DNA from: Acanthococcus lagerstroemiae
Lineage: Eukaryota > Arthropoda > Insecta > Hemiptera > Eriococcidae
Direction of reading: 5' to 3'
DNA length: 64,000 nt
NCBI GenBank assembly: GCA_031841125.1
Contig: CM063109.1
Coordinates: 34,848,038-34,912,037 of the forward strand
Positions 12,101 through 23,204 of the stretch are shown here, one piece after another. Made by a program: the position numbers and the translations under genes. The notes beneath the pieces are model-generated. The model worked only from the letters and a program-made list of their open reading frames with translations, had not been told where the DNA came from and searched no databases. The first letter of the stretch is position 1, and the number at the start of each line of letters is the position of its first letter.

Positions 12101-12207
12101 TGAGGGTGCTGGGGAAGGCAATAAATGTTTTAGCTCCCGTCGAACCACAGCTCGAGGTACTTCAGGGCTGTACAGGGTGCAATCTCCTCTCCCTGTAGGC
12201 GAGGGTT

Positions 12208-13481
12208 TTACCGTCGACGGCGTGTAAACAACACCGCTTCTGTCTTCTCAGCTGCTAGGCACAACCCTGCCGACTCGACCCAACGGTTCATTGCCTCCAG
12301 TCCCGCGTTCACCTTGCTTTCAAGGGTGGCTACGTCATCTTCGACTGTGACCATCAGAGTGTCATCGACGTAGCAGATGATATTCACCCCTGGTGGTACC
12401 TCTGCTAGCAGCATGCCGTTAAACGCGATGTTCCACGAAAGTGGACCAAGAACTGATCCCTGCGGAACCCCGCACGACATTTCTCGCTGCACCACACCCG
12501 TAGCAGTTTCCACGAAACTTATCCGGCCACGGAAGTAGTCCCGGATAATTTTGCGTAAATACGCGGGGACTGATGCGTTCACCAACGCCTCCAATATGCA
12601 CGTCCATGGCATCGCATTGAACGTATTCTGTATGTCGAGGCTGACTGCTGCACCGAATTGGAGCTTTTGGATCGCTAACTGTGCCAGCCTCTTCAGCTTC
12701 CCGGCGGCATCAATCGTCGATCTTCCAGCTCGGAACCCACACTGGTTGGCGCTCAACGCGCGCCTCCCCCGGAAATGCTTCTCCAGCTTGTTTGCGATGA
12801 TCCTCTCGAAAATCTTTCCAACTGTGTCCAGCAAACATAACGGCCAGTATGACGCTAGCCCGCCGACTGGTTTTCCTGGCTTCGGCAACAGCACCAGGCG
12901 GGCTATCTTTCATCTGGCGGAGAATACCGCTACGCTTAACGCTGCATTGAAGACTGTAGCCAGTATTCCCGGGTCGGCCTGATGGATGACGTACCACACG
13001 CTATTCGGTGTCCCATCTAGTCTCGGCGCTTTCTTCGCCTTCGTACGTATTCTGTCTACTGCTGCGTCGATTTCCGCTGCCATCAGTGGTGGTACGGCGT
13101 CCACTTTCAGAGGTGTGTCCATCGGTGCTGGGCGTTGTGGAAATAGATGGTCCACTATCTGTTCCACAGGGCCCGACTACATACGTTCAGTTATAGGAGG
13201 GCCCCGACCTTCTTCATCACTATTTGGTAGGGTTTTACAAAGAGGTCATCCTCCACCTGGCTGCACAGCTCTCTCCAGCATCTCAGCTTACTGTGTCTGA
13301 TTGCAGTCTTCAGGTTTTTCCGAGCGCGCTGGTATTCCTCGGCCGCCAGTTGTGCCTCCTCTCGGCCACGTGTACGCTGATATCTTCTGCGTAACTGATT
13401 GGCCTTGGACTTCAGATGCTGCGGTCCACCAATATGTCTCTCCTGTCTTCCTTGGCGGACCACGGCGGGGCATCGCGGCAT
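12208..13481 (-). pseudogene. Reverse transcriptase of an R1-clade non-LTR element (degenerate)
   Basis: This would copy element RNA at a nicked target. Three minus-strand pieces follow in order: the linker before RT (13481-13191, EEYQRARKNLKTAIRHSKLRCW), the RT start (13167-12910, KAPRLDG where the family has KAPGPDG), and the main RT domain (12894-12208). The last has ANQCGFRAGRSTIDA, the motif-A block VSLDIQNTFNAMPW, the motif-B block CGVPQGSVLGP and the catalytic CYVDDT. The pieces are in different frames, so it is frameshifted. After the stop at 12208 another frame continues the family sequence (ALKYLELWFDGS) to about 12130, where the element breaks off; the C-terminal zinc motif and 3' UTR are missing. 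Confidence 0.85.
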
Positions 13482-13570
13482 CTCAGACGCAGCTACTCTT
13501 TTGTGTAGCTTCTCTGCCGCCTCTTCTGCGTTCTCGCTATCTTCCGCCTCTTCTCTGCTCCAGCTGCTGA

Positions 13571-14260
13571 CTAGAAAGGCTGCTTCCAGCTTGAACTGTC
13601 GAGCTTGCTAGTCGCCCATCTTCCCAGCTTCCTTGGAGTAGCGACCACTCTCTCACTTACCACAGCAAAGGTAATGTAGTTATGATCGCGTCCCGACTCC
13701 TCTTCCAGTACCGCCCAGCCCTGGATCTGTCGGGCTAGGTATTCTGAGGGAAACGTTACGTCGATGTTCGACCCATATCCTTGATGAAAGCGGGTATAGG
13801 TGGCGCTGTTGCTCATCAGCATCAGGCAAACTCGCCCAGTAGCGCTCTTTTCACGTCTGTGCGGCCGGCGAACCACTCTTCTGACTTGGCATTGAAGTCG
13901 CCGGATCATCTTGCTTCCCCTGGAAGTGCTCCTCTCCAGCTGAGTGAGGTAGGCCTGGAATTCTGCCGGGGTCTGTTGGGGGAGAAGTAACAGCTGTATA
14001 CCCTTACTCCTCCAATTTCCACCGCGACATACCCATCTCCTCTCTCTACCTTGCTCGGAGCTAACGGACAGCCGGGACTCAGACCAATGGCCACTAAGCC
14101 AGTGTGGTCTGTCTACCATCCCACAATATCTTCCAACTCGTAGGGTTCGCTCACGATTATCACGTCTATCCCCTTCCGTGACACAGCCTCGAATAACAAA
14201 TCCTGAGCCACCCTACAGGGGTCAGATTTATCTATAGCACGGAAAGGGTTTTTAGTAGCT
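13571..14260 (-). pseudogene. AP-like endonuclease of the R1-clade element (frameshifted)
   Basis: The minus strand carries the ordered motifs of the R1 endonuclease spread over three frames: QDLLFEAVSRKGIDVIIVSEPYE near 14210-14150, then GLSPGCPLAPSKVERGDGYV and VRVYSCYFSPN (14094-13990), then DFNAKSEEWFAGRTD near 13900-13850, then GSNIDVTF and ESGRDHNYITF (about 13770-13660). The SDH motif near the end reads GRDHNYI. In intact elements this domain nicks one DNA strand to prime reverse transcription. At least two frameshifts and one stop break it. It lies directly between the gag-like ORF and RT, the normal order. Confidence 0.82.
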
Positions 14261-14266
14261 GCCTCG

Positions 14267-14665
14267 TCACGTTCGTCGTCGTCTTCCGTCGCTCGTTGCC
14301 TTTGCCTGGCAACCGCGTCCTTCTAGTGCATGCCTGCTATCCTGCCCCTCGATTCTCTTACATACGGGGCAAGCTGCTTCGGCTTCGCATGCCGCTGCTA
14401 CATGGCCGCTCTCTCCGCAGCGGTAGCACGGTCGTTCCAGGTCCGGGTTTGGACACTTCTTTGCTATATGCCTTGGCCGTAGGCATCTGTAGCACCTGGG
14501 AGTGCTGCTGGTCTTCTCCAGTGAGCAAACTTTACAGTTGCTCCATCCGATCTTGATGCGCCCACCTTTCAGAATCTCCAAGCCCCTGGTGATTGGCACC
14601 TGCACTTTAACCATCCTTCCTAAATTTCGATAGTATCGGTGATAATCCTGGTTATGTCTGTTCAA
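14267..14665 (-). pseudogene. Gag-like ORF1 C-terminus with three zinc knuckles, R1-clade element
   Basis: A 132-residue open frame has CYRCLRPRHIAKKC and CYRCGESGHVAAAC (both C-x2-C-x4-H-x4-C), followed by the variant third finger starting CPVC, which is the R1-clade arrangement. This protein binds the element RNA in the ribonucleoprotein. The N-terminal part is missing because the element is 5' truncated around 14665, close to a second transposon (14716-15535). Confidence 0.85.
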
Positions 14666-14715
14666 ATTGTAAACTTTATTTGAATCAAAATAAAATTTCT
14701 CATCTGAATTGAAAT

Positions 14716-15535
14716 GAAGACGTCAATTCCAAACCGGGGTAAGTCCAAAAAACATTTTTTTGGGAAATCGAAAAAAACGTTGTCAAATCGTGAGTGAATG
14801 GATAATAATAGCGCATGGTAACTAATGTTGTAGAGGAGTGGATTCGTGGTAATGTTACCGAAGTAGCGCTTCGTTAAAATACTGCTTAGTGGTGCTATCT
14901 GTGCGCGAAGTTTACAACTTCTGGACTAACCCCGCTTTGGAACAGGACTCAAAAATTACAATATCGTAGTTATTCAGTTTTTATGATATAATTTCCGGTT
15001 ATTCAATGTTCGAAAAACGAGCTACCTTTATCGACGAGCTTTGTGTTACTTTAGACCCACCATTTTTTATTTATTTTTTTTTATTTTATTTTATTTTTTG
15101 TTAATTTTTTATTTTTTGTTTGGATTAGATACGAGTGTATCATGCAACTTTTTTAAATTTTTTTTTTTTTAATTTGTGTTTTCTATCAAGTTAAAGCCCC
15201 CAGTCGTAATTGGCCATTTTGGCTGTGACCAGAGGGCTTCAAATAAATAAATATTTAAAAAAATAATAATAATAATGTGTAATTGTGTATGTACCCCTAC
15301 TTATCCCCTATCAAGATTCTATTCTCCGAGTATCAAAATCAACAACGTTTACTCGAAATTCACGCAATAATTAAAAGGTAAAACTACCATAAAATCAAAT
15401 TTCAAAAGTTGAACTTGTCACTAAACAATAAAGTGATAAGCTTTATGGACTGAAGTACCACTTCTACCACCAGAATTCGTTGCTAACTCATTTTTTCATT
15501 TTTTGGACTTACCCCGGTTTGGAATTGACGTCTTC
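14716..15535. mobile_element. Non-autonomous DNA transposon, 820 bp, GAAGACGTC ends, 4-bp TSD AAAT
   Basis: The left terminus GAAGACGTCAATTCCAAACC (continuing GGGGTAAGTCCAAAAAA) is matched by an inverted right terminus ending GACGTCTTC; the perfect inverted repeat is about 37 bases. AAAT flanks both ends (14712-14715; 15536-15539). No transposase is encoded. A shorter element at 40153-40385 has the same first bases GAAGAC and also a 4-bp AT duplication, which suggests one superfamily. Confidence 0.85.
15185..15290 (+). repeat. LINE 3' tail relic inside the 820-bp element
   Basis: TCGTAATTGGCC, GGCTGTGACCAGAGGGCTTC and then AAATAAATA/AATAAT repeats form a typical LINE 3' end, related to the inverted tail at 8620-8710. 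It lies within 14716-15535, so either it inserted there or the DNA element captured it. Confidence 0.5.
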
Positions 15536-15539
15536 AAAT

Positions 15540-18340
15540 AAAATTTTTACTTTGTTTTTCCGACCATAAATGGTCCAAGGTCTTTAGCGGATGAAGAATT
15601 ATAATTTCTCAAGGTGCCACCCGAATTGGTAGAATTGGTTAAATTCAATAATATACATTACGTAAAAGATTAGAAGAATGTTTTTTAGCTTCACGAATCT
15701 GTTTCATTGACATTAATTTCAGAGTCATCTTTAGGGTCGGCGCAGCCGAGATTTAGTAATAAAGTTCTACCTAACGCAACAGTGGCGCTCCAGTTTAAAA
15801 TGTAAGTATGCGGACAAACCAACGAGATACACGAGAATGAATCGCGTTTGCTTACAACAGTGGCGCTTGTGGTTTTAAAAGTAAAAGTGAACGTAATCGT
15901 GTGTAGAAGAAACAGATAGGTAGATGGTTTTACATTGTGCTTACAATCTCCGCAAGAATGACTCGAGGTATCAACATAAGGAATCGATGAAAGGAGTTCA
16001 TTTTGTGAGGTTTGCAATATTATTGTGTATGATTCTTGCTGAAATTAGGGTCGGACCGACTGACATTTGTAAACAAAATGAGTTATTAGTATCGTTGGAA
16101 AGAGCGTAAAAAGTAGAATTTCTCAAAATTGGGCCCCCGCTTCAAAAATGTGTACTCACGTAGATCAAAGCTTATCAGTAAATGCTATGACATATAGTTT
16201 CAACATGGCTCTTGAACTTAGCATCACGTGTTCCCAAAAACCAGATTTTGCTGGTTGATTCCCTTACGCTTAACAGCGTCCAAGTGCGATTGTACTTTTT
16301 GTTCGAAGTTGGTTAGTGGAATAGCCGCCCAGACTTCAGCTGAAAAGCCGACCCTATTACTAGGTCGCAGAGCGACCTGGCTTGTTTGTAGACATGTCCC
16401 TCGAAGACACAGAGAGAATTTGATCTTGATCTTTGCTGCGCGACTGCAGTCTGCAGCTTCGCAGTTTGAAGCTTTGAACTTACTTTGATACTTTGAATAG
16501 TAAAGGCACATGGGAGTGAAGGGTTGGCTTTTCTAGCCGATCCTCTTCGAGTAGCGAAGCTGCTTGTTTTTTTTTCCTTCTTTTTTTTCGTCTGTCTAGA
16601 ATCACCTATAATTGAACTGGCTGTTAGTTGAAAGTAAACTCTTGCATGCGTAAAAGAGTTAATTCATTTCAAAATGTGTTTTGCCCACCTTTGCTCCTGA
16701 TTTCTTAAACTATGGTATTCTAACCTCGGTAGTGGTAGAAAAGCATGGCTGTCCTTGTTTTCGAACGTTTGCTATACTTATCCACGCCGCAGTGAACTTC
16801 GCATGCTTCACTTGTGTTCTTCAGAAGCGTCATCCATTAACCCTGTAATCCGGTTGGCAGGTTTAGACTTTCAAATCGAAGACAGAACGTATCAGGCCGG
16901 TCAACTGCGAAATGCAGCGAACATACGGCACCGAGAAACGAGTAATTTATGACCGCAGTTGCTGGCTGGAAAGATGAATTATACACGGAATTGCTGACTT
17001 CGGTGAGTCGACACTTTTTTTATTCGAACAAGCCAACCTAACATGTTTCTAACGGCTATCACCGCAGGGGATTGAATCTATTTATAATACCAAAGGGAAA
17101 AAAAGGTGAAAATAATGGAATGGAATATGGGACCGGCGAACGAAAATGATTTGTCGGTTCTGGGTAGGTACGCAAACTAGATTCCGCGAGACCAGAGAGC
17201 GCAGTTACCTATCCGGTGTTTTCCGAAATTGGGTTCGCGCTTTCAGCTTTCACCCCAGCAGTCAGATGCAAATGTTGATCAGCTTCGTATATCGATACCG
17301 GGTCTCAAATTTTTTGAAGTTGATGTGACTGGGCGCTGTACCATAATTTTTCATCCCTTCGGTACCCGACAAATGAGACGTTTGAGCTGCAGCTGTCCGG
17401 ACTGGCGCTGGCGCAGGAATACGGAATCGTCGGTCGAATTAACGCTGTCTACGTCTTAATTTGACTTTCGTGTCATCGGAATAATACGAATGGTCGTGCT
17501 GCCGCAGTAAATTAACAAAAATATTAACGTCTCGAATAACGAGTCGAAATTGAGCTTTATACTTCGCTTTGAAGTCCTCCTAATTGCAAAGTAACCGAAA
17601 CGGACAAGATTTATGTCTTAATTCCTTCTTTCGCGTCTGCTGCGGCGAAATAATTTACGATTTTTGTTTTACTTTCGCCCCTGGCACGAGTTCAACCCGA
17701 CTGAGAGATGAGGGGGGAAAAACTGATAATCCCTTTCGTGTACCGGGTTTGATCCGCCGCATGTTCCGCTAACTGTTATTCTGATTTCAATTTAAAAAGT
17801 CGGCTTCTGGAATTCGGTGTTGCCGTGGAAAGCGAAGAGGCTGAACACAGAACCGTTTAAAATATCGTGTATTTATTTTTCTTTTCCATCAAATACGATA
17901 GTCGGAGAGATGTTGTCGTCTTTTCGAGTGACACGTACAATCGGTATAGCGACAATTAATAGACGGTTTTCGCCTCCCCGTCCCAGATAATACATACTTG
18001 GAACACGGGAGCAGAAGACGGACACAGCCATATTTTTAAACACATTCGTAGTAAAAATTAATGGCGGTGTTTTCGGCGATGAAATTGTTGGCATAACTAG
18101 CGTGAAGATTTATCGGTGTAAATGCTCGTGAATAAGTGACGATATTGTACTTGTCTTACATTTTAAGTGACAAAGCTCTAGTTTCCGTGTGCTCAGTTTC
18201 AGTTGTCCGTGTAAGAAAACATGTATTAGCTTGTATTTTGGCTGCCAGAAGCGTTGGGACGGAGGTACTATACTACGCCGGGGAGGGGATCATTCCGAAA
18301 ATGCATTGTGGTGTCCTAGGGCAGAATTTTAGTTAAATAA
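15540..18340. other. No gene seen; possibly single-copy sequence
   Basis: This is one of the longer stretches without obvious TE sequence. Short frames (for example 16224-16511 minus and 17229-17459 plus) show no motif I recognise. Host exons cannot be excluded from the sequence alone. Confidence 0.4.
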
Positions 18341-18355
18341 TGCTTGACTGTGGAA

Positions 18356-20014
18356 CAGTGCCGCCAGATGTCCGGATTTTCTAGTAGATCTCCGGATTTT
18401 TCATCCTTGGACAAAAAATGTCCGGATTTCTGAATAGTGTCCGGAAATTTTGGGGAAAATCGGATTTTCGTTGTTTTTTCTCGTTTAGTGGTTTTATTCA
18501 ACTTCTAATTAGTTGGAAATATTTTTCTGTGACTGACTGCATTTTGACTGCCCTAAACTAGACTGGAAAAAGAGCTTTCTTGTTTTTTTACCTTAATGAT
18601 AATTCAGTTTTCCCTTCACCCAAAGCATCCTTTTTCAGAAACAAAGTTGAAACAAATTCACTAAAACTGGATTCGAATAAAAATACAAGAATAACTATTT
18701 TTATTCTTTTTTTTTTGAATTCGAATATGATTCCAGAATGATTCACGTTTGCTGTGATTCGAATCAGATTCGAATAAATGGAGTGGAATTGTGGATTCGA
18801 ATCCACAAACTGACCGGTTCCGGCATCCAAATCAACTTTTCTAGGGTTATCTTCCATTTCTTTTGGATCCGCTACTGTAATTAATTCAAAATTCAATAAC
18901 AAATTGAGAATAATCATTTTTTTACGCGTTTTTGGTTATTCTTTTTTTCGCCCCCACCCCCGCCCTAAAAGTATGGGCTTCAATCTGAGATATATAAACA
19001 GTCAAAAAAATGTAGGTACAAATCCGACGAATCCACTAAAAAGATTCAAATAATTTTCACGAATCCATAACCATATTTAGATTCGAATCACTGATACAAA
19101 TCCATTCCTAATTTCTCAGCACCAATTCAAATTTAATGTAATGCGGGAAATGCTCCTAGGCTATCGATTTATGCATGGTTCCAAAATTAAAAGAAAATAG
19201 TAAAAGAATTTTCAGTTACGCGAATGTAGAGATTCTTAAATTCAATTTGATCAATAGTAATTTGTTGTGTGAGAGATTCGAGTGATTTTTAATAGGGCAT
19301 TTCCTTTTTCTGTTAATTTAATTCTGGGTGCATTATTTGGTAAAACTGATTATAAAATTGAATTCGGCATGAAATTTCCTATAAAAAAACTATAATTTCC
19401 ATTTATTTCTAATAGTTTTATCATAATTTTTTAAGTAAATTGAATTTAAATGCATTTTTTTTTCATCATTACTGTCTTTCAATAGTTGTAATGTATTTTT
19501 TTCAACTTATGAGACTCGGGGCAATTAATTTTTTTACAATAATTGCAGTGGCGTTGCCGGTGGGCGAAGGGGGTGAATACCTCCCCCAAGGCACCTGAAA
19601 TTGAATGTAAAATATGCAAAAATGAACAAATTTTTGCCTTGCACATTTTTCTGAAGAATTTTTGCTCGAGCAGGAATTTTACCTTCGTTTATCATAAAAT
19701 AGTCCTCTGATATTGGCAATTTTTAAGAAATATCTCAATTTTAGACTTTTTCTCCCTTGGAAAGCCTGCTTCTCCCCCCTCCCCCCTCCGCCCTTTGGGA
19801 AAAGCCTGGCTACGCTACTGAATAATTGGTTAAACTAAACATAGATTATCATTCTACACTCAATTCTAAACCAGAAAAGCTGAAAAAAAGATTTTTTACT
19901 TTTTCACCCTAAGATCCCTTTCCCTTTTGGACATCACATTTGTGTCCAAATTTTTTCGGATTTTTCTTTCCGGACTGTTCTCCGAAGTTTGGCAAAATAA
20001 ATCTGGCAGCACTG
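18356..20014. mobile_element. Non-autonomous hAT-like element, 1.66 kb, CAGTGCCGCCAGAT ends
   Basis: The termini are CAGTGCCGCCAGATGTCCGG and ATCTGGCAGCACTG. The flanks CTGTGGAA (18348-18355) and CTGTGAGA (20015-20022) match at 6 of 8. The subterminal TTTTTCGGATTTTTC on the right is the inverted relative of the TCCGGATTTTT blocks on the left. The interior has GAATTCGAAT-rich sequence and no transposase. A 275-bp hAT MITE sits inside it. Confidence 0.75.
19546..19820. mobile_element. hAT MITE nested in a larger hAT, TSD AATAATTG
   Basis: Ends CAGTGGCGTTGCCGG and CCTGGCTACGCTACTG are inverted. The perfect 8-bp duplication AATAATTG occupies 19538-19545 and 19821-19828. Length 275 bases, with pyrimidine/purine-rich CTCCCCC blocks inside both ends. 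It is younger than the surrounding 18356-20014 element. Confidence 0.92.
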
Positions 20015-20129
20015 CTGTGAGAAATCATGTAGAAACGACCATTGTGTGGTTTTTCTAAAAAATATTGCTCCTAATCGATATTTTGAATTTCGCCGTGAAA
20101 TTTTAGTTGTTATTATTCATTAGTCTCTT

Positions 20130-20530
20130 GATTAGTAGGTTGCGTCTCTCCACTTTTTTCTCTCCTGCGCCAATCTTTTCATCTCTCAGAAGGATTCACA
20201 CTTTGTATCCTTTGTTATCTGCTCTTGATAGCTCATTCTTTGTCTTCCGTTTCAGTTCATTCCCTCAATCATTCCCTAGATGTCTCGTATTATGACCTAT
20301 CATTTTAACTCTTCTCTTTAAGATTATATTCCAAATTTCTCTTTTCCCGCCTATTCGCTTCAATACTTTCTCATTCCTGATCGTTTCTGTCCATTTGATT
20401 TTCAACATTCTCCGATAACACCGCATTTCAAAAGCTTCTATCCTTTTTATTTCTTTCGTTCCTGTTGTCCAGGTGTCACATCCATACAGTGCTATATTCC
20501 AAGTATACGTTTTGAAGAAATCTCAGTCTT
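20130..20530 (-). pseudogene. LINE C-terminal domain relic (RTE/Jockey-type ORF2)
   Basis: A long minus-strand frame reads TWNIALYGCDTWTTGTKEIK, then IEAFEMRCYRRMLKIKWTE, then VLKRIGGKR and KMIGHNTRHL before a stop. This is the characteristic C-terminal tail after the RT domain (YGCETWT...EAFEMWCYRRML...IGHILRH) of one group of insect LINE ORF2 proteins. It differs in type from the tails at 25126-25566 and 41242-41835, so it comes from another LINE family. No RT core is present nearby. Confidence 0.75.
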
Positions 20531-20559
20531 ACTTTTAAATAATCTATATAAAATGGCGA

Positions 20560-20765
20560 TGTATGCGTTTTGAAATTTGAAACTTCGTAAAATAAGGATC
20601 ATATCTTGGAGAACTTCATCTTCCGACTGGGAAGCCATCTTAATATTGTCCATCTTAAGAACAGAACTCGCGAAAAACGAAAATTATACACTGCGCATTA
20701 GAAGCTTAGGATGTACTAGGGGGCTTCGCCCCCTGGCCGCTTCGCGGTCCAATCCCCCCGCCGTC
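20560..20765. repeat. Dispersed repeat with GGGGGCTTCGCCCCCTGG hairpin
   Basis: GAAACTTCGTAAAATAAGGA near 20579 recurs as AAAACTTCGTAAAATAAGCA near 23159. It is followed at 20709 by two small stem-loops, GGGGGCTTCGCCCCC and CCGCTTCGCGG. It probably marks an unclassified dispersed repeat. Confidence 0.4.
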
Positions 20766-20819
20766 ACAGTCCTCAGTGTTTGGTCTGAAACTTGTGTTCC
20801 TGAGTTGAGATTTGCTTTG

Positions 20820-22000
20820 TGCTTCTTTTGCTCCCCCTCTACCAGCGGTCCTCAATCTTCCACCTTGAACCCCCTTCCATCCTTTCTTCATCACGAGCCT
20901 CATCCTCCTCCACCACGACCCCGTCGTTGACCATGGTTGCTCTCCGCCTCCACGGTCACACCTCAACAGTCGCAACCCTCCTCAGCCACAAACTCCTCCC
21001 CCACAATGGGCATAGTCCTCCACCTACTCTCCCCTGATCACCCTCTTCCACCACGAGTGCCCTCCATTAGGGCCACATCCTTCGACCACCCCACACCACT
21101 GTGGCCTTCATTTCTGTTCACGTACCACACCCCCACCAAGACCTCTTCACCCATCACTACGACTTCCCTAATGGCGGCTTTAGTCCCTCTCTACAGCCTA
21201 CCCCTTCTGCGGCTCTATCTCCCTACGGCCTCCTTGCTCAACCACCACGAAGATCCCCTGGTCCTCCAACCAGGAGCTTCCACCACCATGACCAACCCTC
21301 CCCCACGAGAACCCTTCCCTTCAAGACCACCTGCCCGGGACCAGAACCTTCCGCAGCATGGCCTTCATTCGCCTTCCCGGCCTCCTCTCTTACCAAGGAC
21401 TTCCTCCTCCATCAGGACCTCTTACTCACTATTACCCCCCTCCCTACTCGAGGCCTTTACCTCCCTCTACAGTCCCCGCCACCACCGTGGTTTTCCTCCC
21501 CTTTAGGAGCTCCCTCCTCTACCATGAGTACCTCTTACACCCCCGGGCCTTTATCTACCAAAATTTTACTGCCCCTCTAGGATCCTCACCCACCACTACC
21601 TCCTCCTTCCTCAATGGCCACCCTCTCCTACCAAGGATCTCCTCCGCCACAAGGACCTCTCACCCACCACTACCCCTGGGCTTCATCTCCCATCAAGGCC
21701 TCTGTCCTCACTATGGCCCTCCAACCCCCTTGAAGATCCCTGACCATCCACCCAGGAGCTCTCACAACCATGACCACCCCTCCCCCGAGCGCCCTTTCCC
21801 CTCAAGACCCCACTCTACCCCGCCACCAGCCCCTCCCGCACCACGGCCATTTCTCTCCAAGGTCCCCTCTCTCAGCAAGGACTTTCTCCTCCACCAAGTC
21901 CTCTTACTCCCACCCCACCCAGGGCTTTCATCTTCGTCCACAGCCTACGCCCCCACAGGGGCCCTCCTCTCCCTTCTGGAGTTCCCTTCTCAACCATGAA
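20820..22000 (+). repeat. CT-rich degenerate tandem array, ~240-bp period
   Basis: The plus strand is very strongly C/T-biased for about 1.2 kb. Related blocks such as CCAAGGACTTCCTCCTCCATC (near 21390), CCAAGGATCTCCTCCGCCAC (near 21633) and GCAAGGACTTTCTCCTCCAC (near 21873) recur about 240 bases apart, and ACCATGACCA near 21286 and 21767 is about two units apart. Long plus-strand frames exist in all three phases (20937-21506, 21101-21580, 21358-21999). They encode only Pro/Ser/Leu-rich sequence, so I read them as a by-product of the bias and not as a gene. Confidence 0.7.
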
Positions 22001-22003
22001 CCC

Positions 22004-22225
22004 CCTCCTGAGGGTAGGCTACCCCTGGAAAATTGAGCAATTAAGGGACAGGGTAGGCAACCTGCAATGACTTGTGATCTTGAAGATTATGGTTAATTGT
22101 GTCATTTTATGTCTCCTCCTGAGGGTAGGCTACCCCTGGAAAATTGAGTAATTAAGGCGCCGGGTAGGCAACCTGCAGCGACTTGTGATCTTGAAGATTA
22201 TGGGTAATTATGTCATTTAATGTCT
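22004..22225 (+). repeat. Two tandem copies of a 111-bp unit
   Basis: CCTCCTGAGGGTAGGCTACC starts at 22004 and again at 22115. Each copy continues through GGGTAGGCAACCTGCA and CTTGTGATCTTGAAGATTAT to a GTCATTT end. It is followed by TTTTTATGTC repeats (about 22220-22255). Confidence 0.85.
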
Positions 22226-22365
22226 TTTTATGTCTTTTTATGTCGGTTATGTCTTAAAACTTAGAGATCTTTTATATTAGAACAGATTATGTCCTTGAAA
22301 GTAGCTGATCTGCCCCTGCAATTTTTCGGATTTTTAGATAGGCAACCCGCAGTGCGTTTTTTTTC

Positions 22366-22394
22366 CTGGTGGCGGCGGCGGTGGCGGCGGCGGA
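22366..22394 (+). repeat. GGC trinucleotide microsatellite
   Basis: An uninterrupted GGTGGCGGCGG-type run. No coding frame is supported around it. Confidence 0.8.
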
Positions 22395-23012
22395 TTTTAC
22401 TTTTTTCGTATACAGAGAGATAGAGAGATTTGCGCTAGAGTGACGAAAAACTTTAAGAGCAGTTAAAAGGCTCACAAAGACCGTAAAAGCTTAGCGTCTG
22501 AAAATGGGTTTCTCACTTTTATCAAAGAGATAAGGAAACCTTTGTATTGTAAAAAGGCACTGCACCAGGCAGCCCACAGGAGTTCATGATGTTGCGATAA
22601 CGCGGTAAGTCTGTCTTGTTGCTGTTTGACCAGAAAACTTGTCAGAACTTGCATGAAGTGTGCCGCATGCTGCATAGCAAACTGTTGGTGCAAAAATAAC
22701 TCAGGTTTACTATTGAAATGAGTAGCGCATTACGTACAGACTGTCTTTTGTTTGTAATGTGAAATGTATGGGTTTCAATGGTTTCTTTATGTCGAAACGT
22801 GTTGCCAAATTCCAGCGGTAGGTAGCCAAAACCTGGTGTTTTACAGTCGTGTAGAAAATTTGCAACTCACATTATCGAGCAGACTGCCACCTGTAACTCT
22901 CAGTAAAACGTTCGCATACGTTGATAAATCTGTTTTACTTTTGTCGCCACCTACACCGACTCCATGGTGCTCCGATCGGGCTGAAATTTCAGCCGAAATG
23001 CTTACTCATGAG

Positions 23013-23115
23013 CAGGGGTGTAGCCATGGGGGAAGCCCCCTTGGCATCAGCCGAAAATGTGAAAACATTAAAATTTATCCCCCCTTCATACCAAGTCTGG
23101 CTACGCTATCTACTG
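23013..23115. mobile_element. Short hAT-like MITE, 103 bp
   Basis: CAGGGGTGTAGCCATGG at the left and TCTGGCTACGCTATCTACTG at the right are inverted relatives. The flanks CTCATGAG and CTCAGGAA agree at 6 of 8 positions. The termini resemble the 19546-19820 MITE. Confidence 0.6.
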
Positions 23116-23204
23116 CTCAGGAAGTGGAACAGAACAGCGGGATATGCGTTTCGAAATTCAAAACTTCGTAAAATAAGCACCACTCTATCACCTACCACTT
23201 CCTA

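Noticed and set aside
12551..13611. Plus-strand ORFs opposite the R1 RT
   Set aside because: They are antisense shadows of the RT and endonuclease on the minus strand.
16224..16511. Overlapping ORFs on both strands as a host exon
   Set aside because: No recognisable motif or splice context; both strands are open to similar length.
20937..21999. Long plus-strand Pro/Ser-rich ORFs as a protein gene
   Set aside because: All three frames are open over the same CT-rich tandem array and share no conserved frame, so base composition explains them.
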